A stretch of DNA of 64,000 nt from DASQMT01 sp963839615 (GCA_963839615.1 CAWIVY010000006.1:124001-188000); one strand, 5' to 3'. Counted from the stretch's first letter, positions 1 to 10,568 are shown. A program made the numbers and translations. Notes: generated by a model from the letters alone, not told the origin.

Positions 1-284
1 TCGTCGGCCGTCATGTCGTAGATCGCGGCGAGGTGGAAGAAGTGGTCGACGTTGCCGCGAAGCGCATCGCGCACGCCGGCGTCGACGCCGAGCAACGGCT
101 CGGACAGGTCGCCCGCGACGGCGTGGATGCGGTCGCTGCCGCCGAGGCGCTCGACCAGCGCTTCGAGCTTCTCGGTCGAGCCCTCGCGGACGAGCACGTG
201 GATGTCGCCCTCGCGCTCGAGCAGCCGTTCGACCAGATGGCGGCCGATGAAGCCGGTGGCCCCCGTCACGAAGTAGCTCGGCAC
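1..284 (-). CDS. Extended SDR / NAD-dependent epimerase-reductase, N-terminal part (runs off the left edge)
   Basis: This is the first ~94 residues of a protein whose remainder lies outside the window. It starts at GTG 284 behind a GGGAGAGGAAA ribosome site. The N-terminus VTGATGFIGRHLVERLLER is the glycine-rich Rossmann dinucleotide-binding turn of the extended short-chain dehydrogenase family. The segment DHFFHLAAIYDM is the family's second NAD(P)-contact strand. Extended SDRs include sugar-nucleotide epimerases and fatty acyl-CoA reductases. The catalytic YxxxK is beyond the edge, so the substrate cannot be read. The HVLVREGS stretch resembles the multidomain acyl-reductase branch, but that is a guess. 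Confidence 0.8.
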   Translation of the reverse strand, partial: MPSYFVTGATGFIGRHLVERLLEREGDIHVLVREGSTEKLEALVERLGGSDRIHAVAGDLSEPLLGVDAGVRDALRGNVDHFFHLAAIYDMTAD

Positions 285-342
285 GTGTTTCCTCTCCCTC
301 GGTGTCTGCGATCCGCGAGCGAGAGCCTATAGGCGCGCGGGC

Positions 343-2013
343 TCAGCGGACGCGCACGGCGACGCGGCGCGAGTACCCCGTCGCGAACGGGTAGCGCTTG
401 CCTGCGCGGAGCTTCGCGCGGAACCTGAACACCCTGCCGCGGGAGCTCGCGTCCCGGAACCGGTACGTCACCCTGAAACGGCCGCTCTTCCCGGTCGTCG
501 TGTCGGCGAACGTCGTGTAGGGCCCGCCGCCGACGCGGCGGCCCTGGAGGATGACCGTGACCCCGGGCGCAGGCGCGCGCAGGCGCCCGCGCAGCGTCAG
601 CGGGCCGCCGACATGCGGGCTGTGCGTGGACGGCTTGAGCGAAGCCGCCGCCCGCGTCCGCAGCGTCAGGTCATCGCTGGCCGCGTAGTGGGCGTCGTTG
701 ACGTGCGCCTTCCACGCGAGCCGCAGCTGCCGCGATGCGCGTGCTCCCGTCCTGCCCTTGAAGGTGCCGTCGGCCTCCGTGCGGAACGACTTGCGCTTGA
801 CGGGGATCGCGCCGCGGCGCTTGTTCGTGGTCACGAGGTCGATCTCGGCGCCGCCGACCGGCAGCCCGAGCGAGTTGAGGAGCCTGCCCGCGATGCGCAC
901 CTTCCTGCCGTAGCGGGCGGTCGTGACCTGACCTTCCCCGCCACGGAAACGTGCCTTCAGCGTGCCCGTCTCCGTCGCGCCGACGCCGTTGAGCGGGCCG
1001 CGGTCGGAGGGTGTGGCGACGTCGACCGGGAAGGGCCCGCGGTCCGCGATGTTCCCGCCGGCATCGATCGTGCGCACGAGGAGCCGGCGACGGCCGACCT
1101 GAAGCGCGGTCGGGCGCACGGTCTCGCGGGAGAACTCCGGGCAGGGCTTGGCCAGGCTCGCGGAGCAGCTCGCGCCACCGTCGGTCTCGGCCGCCGTGTA
1201 GTCCTCGACGCCCACGAGCCGCGGCGCCCCCGCGACCGTGACGTCGTGCAACTCGATGCGCCGGATGCCGGCGTTGTCGGTGGCGCGGAGCACGACTGGG
1301 TCCGAGCCGTTGCGCGGGCCGCCGGCCAGCAGCCCCTCCGCCGACACGGTCGGAACCGGCGGCTGCGGATCGTTGATCGTGACGTCGATCCCGTACAGCA
1401 CGTGGTAGACGCGCTCGCCGGCCGGGGCGGAGCAATCGATGCTGCGCTTGAAGCAGCCGACCTGGATCGACAGCGTCGTGGCGTCGCCCTTGTAGCCTGC
1501 CAGCCCGCTGAACTGTCGCAGCGAGGTCGTGCGCCGGCTGACCGTCGCGTTCCCCGCCGGATAGCTGTACCAGGCGTTGGCCTCCTTCAGCCGGTTGCGC
1601 GTCGCATAGTGGTAGTCGCCGGCGCCGAGGAACGGGACGCCGCCGAGCAGGTAGAGCGCGTACAGCTGCCGGGTGCCCTCCAGCGGCGGGTTGCTGCGGA
1701 ACTCGAGGTGCCGGTCGAGCGCGAAGTCGGCGATCGTCGTGCCCGGCGCGCTGGTGAACGTGATCGCAGCGTTCGCGCCGTTGGCGATCGCCTTGCCGCC
1801 GTCGATGCGCAGGCCGATCAGCGTTCCGCTCCGGCTGCAGTTCGTGTCCACGACGAGACCGGAGACGGGCGCGCCGGTCCACGACGTGTTGCCCCAGCTG
1901 GCGCCGGCCGTGCTGCATGCGTAGACGTGGTACGTGCCGGCCTCGGCCGCGGCGGGAGCGCACGCGAAGGTCACGAGCACGATCACGAGCAGCTGGCGAG
2001 TCTGGCTCCGCAC
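343..2013 (-). CDS. Secreted protein with Ig-like/CarboxypepD_reg-like C-terminal modules
   Basis: A 556-residue exported protein of unknown function. The start is GTG 2013. Residues 1-26 are a signal peptide ending ACAPAAAEAG. The first ~200 residues hold a Cys-containing, probably lectin-like or laminin-like beta domain (YHVYACSTAGASWGN). A middle section (LRATDNAGIRRIELHDV) resembles bacterial Ig-like repeats that follow 'natural' ligand domains. The last ~190 residues carry a carboxypeptidase-regulatory-like beta sandwich (RLLNSLGLPVGGAEIDLVT) and a second all-beta module rich in Arg/Lys. There is no enzyme motif. This domain style recurs in secreted Solirubrobacterales proteins. It probably acts at or outside the cell surface. 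Confidence 0.7.
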   Translation of the reverse strand: MRSQTRQLLVIVLVTFACAPAAAEAGTYHVYACSTAGASWGNTSWTGAPVSGLVVDTNCSRSGTLIGLRIDGGKAIANGANAAITFTSAPGTTIADFALDRHLEFRSNPPLEGTRQLYALYLLGGVPFLGAGDYHYATRNRLKEANAWYSYPAGNATVSRRTTSLRQFSGLAGYKGDATTLSIQVGCFKRSIDCSAPAGERVYHVLYGIDVTINDPQPPVPTVSAEGLLAGGPRNGSDPVVLRATDNAGIRRIELHDVTVAGAPRLVGVEDYTAAETDGGASCSASLAKPCPEFSRETVRPTALQVGRRRLLVRTIDAGGNIADRGPFPVDVATPSDRGPLNGVGATETGTLKARFRGGEGQVTTARYGRKVRIAGRLLNSLGLPVGGAEIDLVTTNKRRGAIPVKRKSFRTEADGTFKGRTGARASRQLRLAWKAHVNDAHYAASDDLTLRTRAAASLKPSTHSPHVGGPLTLRGRLRAPAPGVTVILQGRRVGGGPYTTFADTTTGKSGRFRVTYRFRDASSRGRVFRFRAKLRAGKRYPFATGYSRRVAVRVR

Positions 2014-2052
2014 GACGCCCGTCGAATACCCGCCGGTTCGGAGAAGTTGCGC

Positions 2053-2319
2053 TTACCAGCCGCCGCGCATATCGGCGCGCGCGACGCGGGCCTTCGCGGC
2101 GCGCTTGCGCGCGTCCTTGCGCTTGTCCAGGCGCCACTGGATCATGCTCATCACGAACACGAACAGGGGGAAGAACGCGATCAGGATGAAGCCGGCGTTC
2201 GTGACGACCTTGTCGTCCGTCTCCCCCCAGAGGCCCTCGCCGCCATCGTGCGCGAGCGCGGCGGGCGCACTCAGCGCGAGTAGGGCGGCGGCGAGCAGGA
2301 TGGTGCGTACGGCGCGCAT
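2053..2319 (-). CDS. Small single-pass membrane protein with signal peptide
   Basis: An 88-residue protein, ATG at 2319. It has a cleavable signal peptide (residues 1-23, ending APAALA), a short acidic external stretch (HDGGEGLWGETDDK), one strongly hydrophobic helix (NAGFILIAFFPLFVFVMSMI) and a very basic tail (KRKDARKRAAKARVARAD) that should face the cytoplasm. It lies back to back with the ABC-F gene, whose start is only 24 bases away on the other strand, so the two promoters must overlap. Function unknown. The arrangement of one helix plus a polybasic tail suggests a membrane anchor or scaffold. Confidence 0.7.
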   Translation of the reverse strand: MRAVRTILLAAALLALSAPAALAHDGGEGLWGETDDKVVTNAGFILIAFFPLFVFVMSMIQWRLDKRKDARKRAAKARVARADMRGGW

Positions 2320-2343
2320 CGGCCGTCACCGTACCATGGCCTC

Positions 2344-4224
<1,881 letters not shown>

Positions 4225-4313
4225 TCACGTCGCTGACGGCGACGCGCCATATGGTCGCGCGTCGCGGGCACCTCATCCGGGTTGAACAGTCTCGTTCGTG
4301 GGAGGGGTAGCGC

Positions 4314-5888
4314 GTGACACTTCTTGACCGCCGCACGTTCCTGGCGCGCGGAGCCGTGGGCATGCTCAGCGCGGCCGCCGTGGAGCGGCTCGTCGCGCGC
4401 TCCTCGCTCGCAGCCCTGGCCGCCGACAGCGCCTACGGCTACGGGCCGATCCAGCCCACGCCGGACCAGCACGGCCGCCTCATCCTCGCGCTGCCGGCCG
4501 GCTTCTCGTACGTCACGTTCGGCGAGATCGGCTCGACGATGTCCGACGGCAATCCCACGCCGCTGGCGCTCGACGGCATGGCGGCGTTCCCCGGGCCCGG
4601 CGGCACGGTGCGGCTGATCCGCAACCACGAGGACCGCAACCCGCCGGGCGCCGGCAGCGTCGGCGGCTCGCCGGCGGCGAAGTACGACACGTCCGTCGGC
4701 GGCGGCACGACGACGCTGGACTTCGACCAGGGATCGCGCGAGCTGGTGCAGGACTTCATCTCGCTGAACGGGACGACGGTGAACTGCGCCGGCGGGTTCG
4801 GGCTCGGCCGCCGCTCCTGGCTCACCGGCGAGGAGACCGTCGGCGGGCCTGGAAATCTCGACCCGGCGAAGCAGTTCGCACGCCGCCACGGCTACCTCTT
4901 CGAGGTGCCGCTCGACCGCGGGCCGAACGAGCTCGAGCAGGGCGTCCCGCTGCGCGCGGCCGGCCGCTTCTCGCACGAGGCCGCCTCGACCGACCAGCGG
5001 ACCGGGATCGTGTACGAGACGGAGGACCCGGGCAGCGGCCGCGGCGCCGGCTTCTACCGCTTCATCCCCGAGGACCCGCAGGACCTGACCGCGGGCGGGC
5101 GGCTTCAGATCCTCGGCATCCAGGGCAAGCCGCGCTACGACGCGCGCGAGGGCCAGACCGTCGGGCGCAAGCTGCCGGTCCGCTGGATCGACATCCCCGA
5201 GCCCGATCCCGAGTATGTCGACGACGACGACCCGCGCGGCACGTTCCGGCAGGGACGGCGACTGGGCGCGACCCTGTTCAACCGGCTCGAGGGCTGCTGG
5301 TACGACGGCGACGACGGCAGCACCTACTTCGTCTCGACCAGCGGCGGCGACGAGAAGAACGGCGACCTCAATGACGACGGCTACCGCGAGGGCTTCGGAC
5401 AGGTCTGGGAGTACCGGCCGCGCTCGCGCTCCGGCGGGCTGCTGATCCTGCACTACGAGTCGCCGGGCCACGAGGCGATGGACTCGCCGGACAACATGAC
5501 GGTGACGCCGGGCGGCGGGCTGCTGCTCGCCGAGGACGACGCGTCGGACAGCGACGGCGAGCACGTCAACCGTCTTGTCGGCATCACGCCGGCCGGCGAG
5601 TCGTTCGTGTTCGCGCGCAACGAGCGCGACACCGAGCTTGCCGGCGTCTGCTTCAGCCCCGACGGCGCGACGGCGTTCGTGAACCTCTACGGCGACTCGA
5701 CCGGCACGCCCGCCGACCACGCCGGCAAGGGCATGACCTGCGCGATCACCGGACCGTGGGGGACGGCCCGCTCTAGGACAGCCGCCGCGGCCTCGCCGCG
5801 GCCGTTCACAACCTCTTCACGGGCCGTTCACCGAGCGGTAACCGGGAACCGCCGTTCCGCCGCGAGCCTCTCGTGGCGATGGAGCTGA
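4314..5888 (+). CDS. PhoX-like (DUF839) Tat-exported phosphatase
   Basis: A DUF839/PhoX-family beta-propeller phosphoesterase. Known PhoX enzymes release phosphate from organic esters outside the membrane using Ca/Fe. The start is GTG 4314 with a GGGAGGGG ribosome site. The N-terminus DRRTFLARGAVG is a twin-arginine motif, so it is exported folded. Supporting segments are IRNHEDRNPPGAG, SHEAASTDQRTGIVYETEDP, NRLEGCWYDGDDGSTYF, DNMTVTPGGGLLLAEDD and a family-typical ending near AITGPWG (~5760). The open frame runs on to 5888 in an unconserved tail that translates straight through a PHO box. One added G in the G-run near 5757 would instead give a stop at 5774-5776, which I think is the true end. 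It sits just upstream of the pst genes, fitting phosphate scavenging. Confidence 0.85.
   Translation: MTLLDRRTFLARGAVGMLSAAAVERLVARSSLAALAADSAYGYGPIQPTPDQHGRLILALPAGFSYVTFGEIGSTMSDGNPTPLALDGMAAFPGPGGTVRLIRNHEDRNPPGAGSVGGSPAAKYDTSVGGGTTTLDFDQGSRELVQDFISLNGTTVNCAGGFGLGRRSWLTGEETVGGPGNLDPAKQFARRHGYLFEVPLDRGPNELEQGVPLRAAGRFSHEAASTDQRTGIVYETEDPGSGRGAGFYRFIPEDPQDLTAGGRLQILGIQGKPRYDAREGQTVGRKLPVRWIDIPEPDPEYVDDDDPRGTFRQGRRLGATLFNRLEGCWYDGDDGSTYFVSTSGGDEKNGDLNDDGYREGFGQVWEYRPRSRSGGLLILHYESPGHEAMDSPDNMTVTPGGGLLLAEDDASDSDGEHVNRLVGITPAGESFVFARNERDTELAGVCFSPDGATAFVNLYGDSTGTPADHAGKGMTCAITGPWGTARSRTAAAASPRPFTTSSRAVHRAVTGNRRSAASLSWRWS
5804..5847 (+). promoter_or_regulatory. PHO box (PhoP/PhoB-type operator), four 11-bp units
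   Basis: Direct repeats with exact 11-base period: GTTCACAACCT (5804), CTTCACGGGCC (5815), GTTCACCGAGC (5826) and a weaker GGTAACCGGGA (5837). The actinobacterial PhoP box is made of tandem 11-bp units with the consensus core GTTCACC, so the match in unit sequence and spacing is close. It lies immediately before the winged-helix remnant and 260-300 bases before pstS. It is the likely site that switches this block on during phosphate shortage. Confidence 0.8.
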
Positions 5889-6085
5889 CACACGCATCCG
5901 AGGTGATCCGGGCCGGAGATCTGGAGGTCCGGCCGGCGGACCACCTCGCGCTCGCACGGGGTCGCGCCCTGTCGCTCTCGATGCGGGAGCTCGCGCTGCT
6001 CGCGGCACTGGCCCGGAGGCAGGGCCGGATCGTCGCTCGCGAGGAGCTCCACGCGACGGTCTGGGGCTCGCCGCTGCGCGAGCGC
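5873..6085 (+). pseudogene. Truncated winged-helix (OmpR-type) regulator
   Basis: The N-terminal ~70 residues of an OmpR/PhoB-type winged-helix DNA-binding protein without a receiver domain. The segment RAGDLEVRPADHLALARG (beta sheet) and LSMRELALLAALARRQGR followed by ELHATVWGSPLR (helices 1-2) align with the regulator at 10968-11290 in this window. There the text continues RGDRSVDVFVRKLRQKL (recognition helix) and IHTHFGIGYRF (wing). Here homology stops at SPLRE and runs directly into the second PHO box. The recognition helix and wing are therefore missing, and the open frame afterwards only shadows pstS in the wrong phase. Start is ATG 5879 or GTG 5873. Either a real deletion or a collapsed assembly; as written it cannot bind DNA. 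Confidence 0.7.
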
Positions 6086-6091
6086 CGGAGG

Positions 6092-6121
6092 CTTCACACC
6101 CTTTTCACAAGGGTCTTCACA
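6092..6121 (+). promoter_or_regulatory. pstS: Second PHO-box-like repeat directly upstream of pstS
   Basis: TTCAC occurs at 6093, 6104 and 6116, giving spacings of 11 and 12 bases (CTTCACACCCT, TTTCACAAGGG, CTTCACAACC). The first two units keep the exact PHO-box period; the third is one base further on. It ends 23 bases before the pstS ATG, where an activator-dependent promoter would be expected. Weaker than the 5804 box but in the right place. Confidence 0.65.
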
Positions 6122-6143
6122 ACCAAGAACAGGATGGGTATCT

Positions 6144-7103
6144 ATGAGGAAGAACCTGCTGCTGACGCTCGCCGCCTCAGGCGCGCTCGCGTTCGGGGTC
6201 GCCGCCTGCGGCGACGACGACACGACGACTGCCACCAACGCCTCCGCATCGAGCGGCGGCGGCGACCTCTCGGGCGAGATCTCGATCGACGGCTCCTCGA
6301 CGGTCGCGCCGTTCGCCGAGGCCGCGGCCGAGCTCTTCCAGGAGGAGAACCCGGACGTGCAGATCACGGTCGGGACGTCGGGCACGGGCGGCGGCTTCGA
6401 GAAGTTCTGCGCCGGCGAGACCGACATCTCCGACGCGTCGCGGCCGATGAAGGTCGACGAGGAGGCGCCGCTCTGCAAGGAGGCCGGCGTCGAGTACACG
6501 GACGTGCAGGTCGCCAACGACGGCATCGCGATCGCGACGAACAAGGAGCTCGCCGTCGACTGCCTGACCACCGACCAGCTCGAGCAGCTCTGGAACAAGG
6601 GCTCGAACGTCAAATCCCTCGCCGAGGTCGACGGCAGCCTGCCCGACACCGAGCTGTCGCTCTACGGTCCCGGCACCGACTCCGGGACGTTCGACTTCTT
6701 CACCGACGAGATCAACGGCGAGGAGGGTGTGAGCCGCGAGGACTACGAGGCGTCCGAGGACGACAACCAGCTCGTCACGGGCGTCTCCGGGGACGAGGGC
6801 GGCTTCGGCTACTTCGGCTTCTCCTACTACGAGGGGGCCGCTGACAAGCTCAACCTGGTCGGCGTCGACAGCGGCGACGGCAACTGCATCAAGCCCTCGG
6901 CCGAGACGATCCAGGACGGCTCCTACAAGCCGCTCGCCCGGCCGCTGTTCATGTACCCGAGCACGAAGGCGCTCGAGCGTCCCGAGGTCAAGGCGTTCAT
7001 GGACTTCGTGACCAAGCAGGCCAAGCCGATCGCCGAGGCGGCGAAGATCGTGCCGCTCACCGACGAGCAGCTGACCGCGGCGCAGGGCGCGCTCGCGCAG
7101 TGA
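6144..7103 (+). CDS. pstS: Phosphate ABC transporter, substrate-binding lipoprotein PstS
   Basis: A 319-residue phosphate-binding protein that delivers phosphate to PstCAB. The lipobox VAAC places the lipidated Cys at residue 22 and anchors it outside the membrane. The binding-site segments ISIDGSSTVAPF, GTSGTGGGFEKFCAGETDI and YGPGTDSGTFDFFTDEI are the conserved Ser/Thr/Gly/Arg/Asp loops that hold phosphate. The start is ATG 6144 after AGGATGGG. The stop overlaps pstC's GTG by four bases, so pstS heads the operon pstS-pstC-pstA-pstB-phoU. Two PHO boxes lie upstream. The length is close to that of most actinobacterial PstS proteins. Confidence 0.97.
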   Translation: MRKNLLLTLAASGALAFGVAACGDDDTTTATNASASSGGGDLSGEISIDGSSTVAPFAEAAAELFQEENPDVQITVGTSGTGGGFEKFCAGETDISDASRPMKVDEEAPLCKEAGVEYTDVQVANDGIAIATNKELAVDCLTTDQLEQLWNKGSNVKSLAEVDGSLPDTELSLYGPGTDSGTFDFFTDEINGEEGVSREDYEASEDDNQLVTGVSGDEGGFGYFGFSYYEGAADKLNLVGVDSGDGNCIKPSAETIQDGSYKPLARPLFMYPSTKALERPEVKAFMDFVTKQAKPIAEAAKIVPLTDEQLTAAQGALAQ

Positions 7104-8026
7104 GCAGCGGGGTCAGCCTCGTCCGTCGCCCCTCGGCCCGTTCGCGGGCCGAGGGCGCGATCAGGGTCGCGCTCTGCGCTGCCGCGGTCGTCTCGATCCT
7201 CACCACGCTCGCGATCGTCTTCTCGCTGCTGAGGGAGACGCTCGCGTTCCTCGGCGACGTCCCGATCGGCGACTACCTGTTCGGGACGAAGTGGACGCCG
7301 CAGTTCGCCGGCGACCAGCAGTCCTTCGGCGTGCTGCCGCTGATCTGGGGCACGCTGTACCTCACCGCGATCGGCCTCGTGGTCGCGATCCCCGTCGGGA
7401 TCCTCTCCGGCATCTACCTCTCCGAGTTCGCGCCGCGCCGCGTGCGCAAGGTCGTCAAGCCGCTGCTCGAGCTGCTCGCCGGGGTGCCGACGATCGTCTT
7501 CGGCTACTTCGCGCTGACGTTCTTCACGCCCGAGGTGCTCCGGAACGCGCTCGGGCTGGGCGTGAACCAGTTCAACGCGCTGTCGGCCGGGATCATCCTC
7601 GGCATCCTCGTCGTGCCGACGATCGCGACGCTCGTCGAGGACGCGATGTCGGCGGTGCCGCAGTCGCTGCGCGAGGGCTCGGCCGGCCTCGGCGCCAACC
7701 GGGTCCAGACGGCGATCCGGGTCGTGTTCCCGGCGGCGCTGTCGGGCGTCGTGGCCGCGCTCGTGCTCGGCGCCTCGCGGGCGATCGGCGAGACGGTGAT
7801 CATCCTGATCGCCGGCGGGCAGACGGCGAACCTGTCGCTCGACCCGGCCGAGTCCTACCAGTCGATGGCCGCGTTCATCGCGGCGACGTCCCGCGGGGAC
7901 ATCCCGACGGGCTCGATCGAGTACGAGACGATCTTCGTGGTCGGCATGACGCTGTTCGTGTTCACGCTGATCCTCAACATGGTGTCGATCCGGCTCGTGC
8001 GGCGGTACCGGCAGGTGTACGAATGA
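7100..8026 (+). CDS. pstC: Phosphate ABC transporter permease PstC
   Basis: A 308-residue inner-membrane permease of the phosphate importer, partner of PstA. It has about six transmembrane helices. The cytoplasmic coupling loop AIGETVIILIAGG, preceded by VPQSLREGSAGLGANRVQT, is the EAA motif region that docks on PstB. The start is GTG 7100, sharing GTGA with the pstS stop. The end overlaps pstA's ATG by four bases, so translation is coupled through the operon. Confidence 0.95.
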   Translation: MSSGVSLVRRPSARSRAEGAIRVALCAAAVVSILTTLAIVFSLLRETLAFLGDVPIGDYLFGTKWTPQFAGDQQSFGVLPLIWGTLYLTAIGLVVAIPVGILSGIYLSEFAPRRVRKVVKPLLELLAGVPTIVFGYFALTFFTPEVLRNALGLGVNQFNALSAGIILGILVVPTIATLVEDAMSAVPQSLREGSAGLGANRVQTAIRVVFPAALSGVVAALVLGASRAIGETVIILIAGGQTANLSLDPAESYQSMAAFIAATSRGDIPTGSIEYETIFVVGMTLFVFTLILNMVSIRLVRRYRQVYE

Positions 8027-8931
8027 CCGGCGCCCAGATCGCAGCGCGCGCGGCCCGGCAGTCGGTGATCCCGCGAGCGGATGGCGGCGTCCGCTTCGCT
8101 TCGTGGCTCTTCCGGGCGCTCATGTTCGGCGCCGTCGGAGTCAGCCTGCTGGCGCTCGCGACGCTGCTCTACGACGTCGCCCGGGACGGCATCCCGAAGC
8201 TCTCGACGGACTTCCTCACGAGCTTCCCGTCGCGGATCATCCCGGAGAGCTCCGGCATCCAGTCCGCGATCTACGGCACGCTCTGGCTGATGGTGGTCAC
8301 CGCGGTGATCGTCGTCCCGCTGGGGATCGCGACCGCGATCTACCTCGAGGAGTACGCGGACCGCAGGAAGTGGTGGAACCGCGTCGTCGAGGTCAACATC
8401 CAGAACCTCGCCGCGGTGCCGTCGGTGGTCTACGGGATCCTCGGGCTCGCGTTCATCGTGCGCGGCCCGTTCTCGCTCGGGCGGACGGTGCTGGCCGGCG
8501 GCATCACGCTCGCCCTGCTCGTCCTGCCCGTGGTGATCATCGTGGCGCGCGAGGCGATCCGCGCGGTGCCGCCGTCGATCCGCGAGGGCTCGCTGGCCCT
8601 CGGCGCCACCCAGTGGCAGACGATCTGGAAGCAGGTGCTCCCGGGCTCGATCGCCGGCATCGCGACCGGCGTGATCCTCGCGCTCTCGCGCGCGATCGGC
8701 GAGACCGCGCCGCTGCTCGTGATCGGCGCGGCGGTCAACCCGCGCTTCAACCCCGACGGACTCGGCTCGGCCTTCACGGCGCTGCCGATCCAGATCTTCG
8801 CCTGGACCCAGGATCCGAATCGCGAGTTCGTCGACCTCGCGGCGGCCGCCATCCTCGTGATGATGGTCGTCCTGCTGTTGATGAACTCCGTCGCGATCTT
8901 CCTCCGCAATCGCTACGAGCAGAAGTGGTGA
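8023..8931 (+). CDS. pstA: Phosphate ABC transporter permease PstA
   Basis: A 302-residue inner-membrane permease that pairs with PstC. The start is ATG 8023, inside the ATGA overlap with the pstC stop; a much longer open frame upstream is only the out-of-phase shadow of pstC. The EAA-type coupling loop is VPPSIREGSLALGATQWQTI followed by SRAIGETAPLLVIGAA. Six hydrophobic helices are visible. The region ALPIQIFAWTQDP is the family-typical periplasmic loop. pstB follows after 7 bases. Confidence 0.95.
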   Translation: MTGAQIAARAARQSVIPRADGGVRFASWLFRALMFGAVGVSLLALATLLYDVARDGIPKLSTDFLTSFPSRIIPESSGIQSAIYGTLWLMVVTAVIVVPLGIATAIYLEEYADRRKWWNRVVEVNIQNLAAVPSVVYGILGLAFIVRGPFSLGRTVLAGGITLALLVLPVVIIVAREAIRAVPPSIREGSLALGATQWQTIWKQVLPGSIAGIATGVILALSRAIGETAPLLVIGAAVNPRFNPDGLGSAFTALPIQIFAWTQDPNREFVDLAAAAILVMMVVLLLMNSVAIFLRNRYEQKW

Positions 8932-8938
8932 TCGATCC

Positions 8939-9827
8939 GTGCCCGAGAACATGACCGAACGGCGTCGCGAGGAAGCGGCCGCCGTGCCCTCGACACAGCC
9001 GGCAGCCGCGCCCGCGCCGACCCGAGTTCCGAGGACGCGCGACGTGATCTTCCACGTCGACGACATCAGCGTCTTCTACGGCGAGCACCGGGCGATCCGC
9101 GACGTCACGCTCGCCCTGCACCGAAACGAGATCACGGCCCTGATCGGCCCGTCGGGCTGCGGCAAGTCGACCTTCATCCGCTGCCTGAACCGGATGAACG
9201 ACCTGATCCCGTCAGCGCGCGTGCAGGGCCGCGTCGTCTACCACGGCGAGGACCTCTACGCGGCCGAGATCGACCCCGTGCAGGTGCGCAAGCGGATCGG
9301 CATGGTGTTCCAGAAGCCGAACCCGTTCCCCAAGTCGATCTACGACAACGTCGCCTTCGGCCCGCGCGTTGATGTCGCCCGCATGCAAGAAGGCGGACAT
9401 GGACGAGATCGTCGAGAGCGCGCTGCGGCGCGGCGCGCTCTGGGACGAGGTCAAGGACCGGCTCAAGACGAACGCGTTCGGCATGTCCGGCGGCCAGCAG
9501 CAGCGGCTCTGCATCGCACGTGCGCTGGCGACGGAGCCCGACGTGCTGTTGATGGACGAGCCCTGCTCGGCGCTGGACCCGATCTCGACCGGCCGGATCG
9601 AGGATCTGATGACCGAGCTCAAGCGGGACTACTCGATCGTGATCGTCACCCACAACATGCAGCAGGCAGCGCGCGTGTCGGACATGACGGCGTTCTTCAC
9701 CGTCGAGCTGCACGACGAGGGGCGCTATCGCACCGGCGCCGTCGTCGAGTACGGCGAGACCGACAAGATCTTCACGAACCCCGACGACAAGCGCACCGAG
9801 GACTACGTGACGGGGAAGTTCGGCTAG
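8939..9827 (+). CDS. pstB: Phosphate ABC transporter ATPase PstB (frame broken by one extra base near 9386)
   Basis: The ATPase that powers phosphate import through PstCA. The first frame (8939-~9385) gives Walker A GPSGCGKST, MVFQKPNPFPKSIYDNVAFG and then VDVARM. The second frame (~9387-9827) gives KKADMDEIVESALRRGALW, signature MSGGQQQRLCIARALA, Walker B VLLMDEPCSALDP and VIVTHNMQQAARVSDM. Removing one C at about 9386 (ATG-C-AAG) joins them into one normal ~295-residue protein. It starts GTG 8939. The N-terminus has a ~35-residue Ala/Pro-rich extension before DVIFHVDDISVFYG. The stop TAG shares its G with phoU's GTG. As written, the protein would lose its signature and Walker B. Confidence 0.93.
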
Positions 9828-10513
9828 TGCCGGCCTCGCAGCGGATCCACTTCCAGGAGGAGCTCGCCCGGCTCGAGGAGCAGGCGCTCGGCGCGCTCGA
9901 CCTGGTGGTCGCGACGCTCGACCGCACGCTCGAGGCGCTGCACCACCGCGACATCGAGCTCGCGTCGATCGTGATCGCCGACGACGACCGGATCGACGGC
10001 CGCTACCTCGAGGTCCACCAGGGGATCCTCTCGCTGCTCGCGCTGCAGGCGCCGGTGGCGAGCGACCTGCGCGTCGTCGCGGCGCTGCTGCACGTGATCA
10101 AGCACGCCGAGCGGATGGGCGACCAGTGCGTGAACATCGCCAAGGTCATGCCGCTCACCGGCACCGAGGCGCCGGTCGACCAGGAGATCCTCGCCAAGAT
10201 CGAGCGGATGGGCGCGCTCGCGCGGTCGGAGGTCTCGCAGTCCAAGCAGGCCTTCCTGCTGCGCGACGTCGGACTGGCCGAGGACCTCGTGCGCCAGGAC
10301 GCGGAGATCAACCAGCTCAACAAGGAGATCTTCCAGCGCGCCGTGGAGATCGGCAACGATCCGGACGTGCGCGAGTGGGCGATGACGATGATGCTCGTCG
10401 CGCGGGCGATGGAGCGGATCGGCGACAACGCCGTCGACGTCGGCGAGCAGGTGGCGTTCGTCGTCTCCGGCTTGTTCCGGGAATTCAGCGACGCGTCCCA
10501 CCGGCCCGTGTGA
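9827..10513 (+). CDS. phoU: Phosphate transport regulator PhoU
   Basis: A 228-residue all-helical protein made of two PhoU repeats. It restrains the Pst importer and the phosphate-sensing kinase when phosphate is plentiful. Repeat 1 holds QAPVASDLRVVAALLHVIKH and ERMGDQCVNIAK; repeat 2 holds EWAMTMMLVARAMERIGDNA. These are the E/D-rich metal-binding motifs (ExxD..N) of the family. The start GTG 9827 overlaps the last base of pstB's stop. It is the last gene of the pst operon; a response-regulator gene begins 55 bases on. Confidence 0.95.
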   Translation: MPASQRIHFQEELARLEEQALGALDLVVATLDRTLEALHHRDIELASIVIADDDRIDGRYLEVHQGILSLLALQAPVASDLRVVAALLHVIKHAERMGDQCVNIAKVMPLTGTEAPVDQEILAKIERMGALARSEVSQSKQAFLLRDVGLAEDLVRQDAEINQLNKEIFQRAVEIGNDPDVREWAMTMMLVARAMERIGDNAVDVGEQVAFVVSGLFREFSDASHRPV

Positions 10514-10568
10514 CCAAGTTGTTATCAGCCCGGGATCCGTGCGGGCATGGTCGTATCCTCCTGGGCAG

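Noticed and set aside
5873..6844. A 323-codon protein starting with the winged-helix remnant
   Set aside because: After residue ~70 it is only pstS in the wrong frame.
7291..8022. An N-terminal extension fusing extra sequence to PstA
   Set aside because: It is pstC read in another frame; the ATGA overlap at 8023 gives a normal-length PstA.
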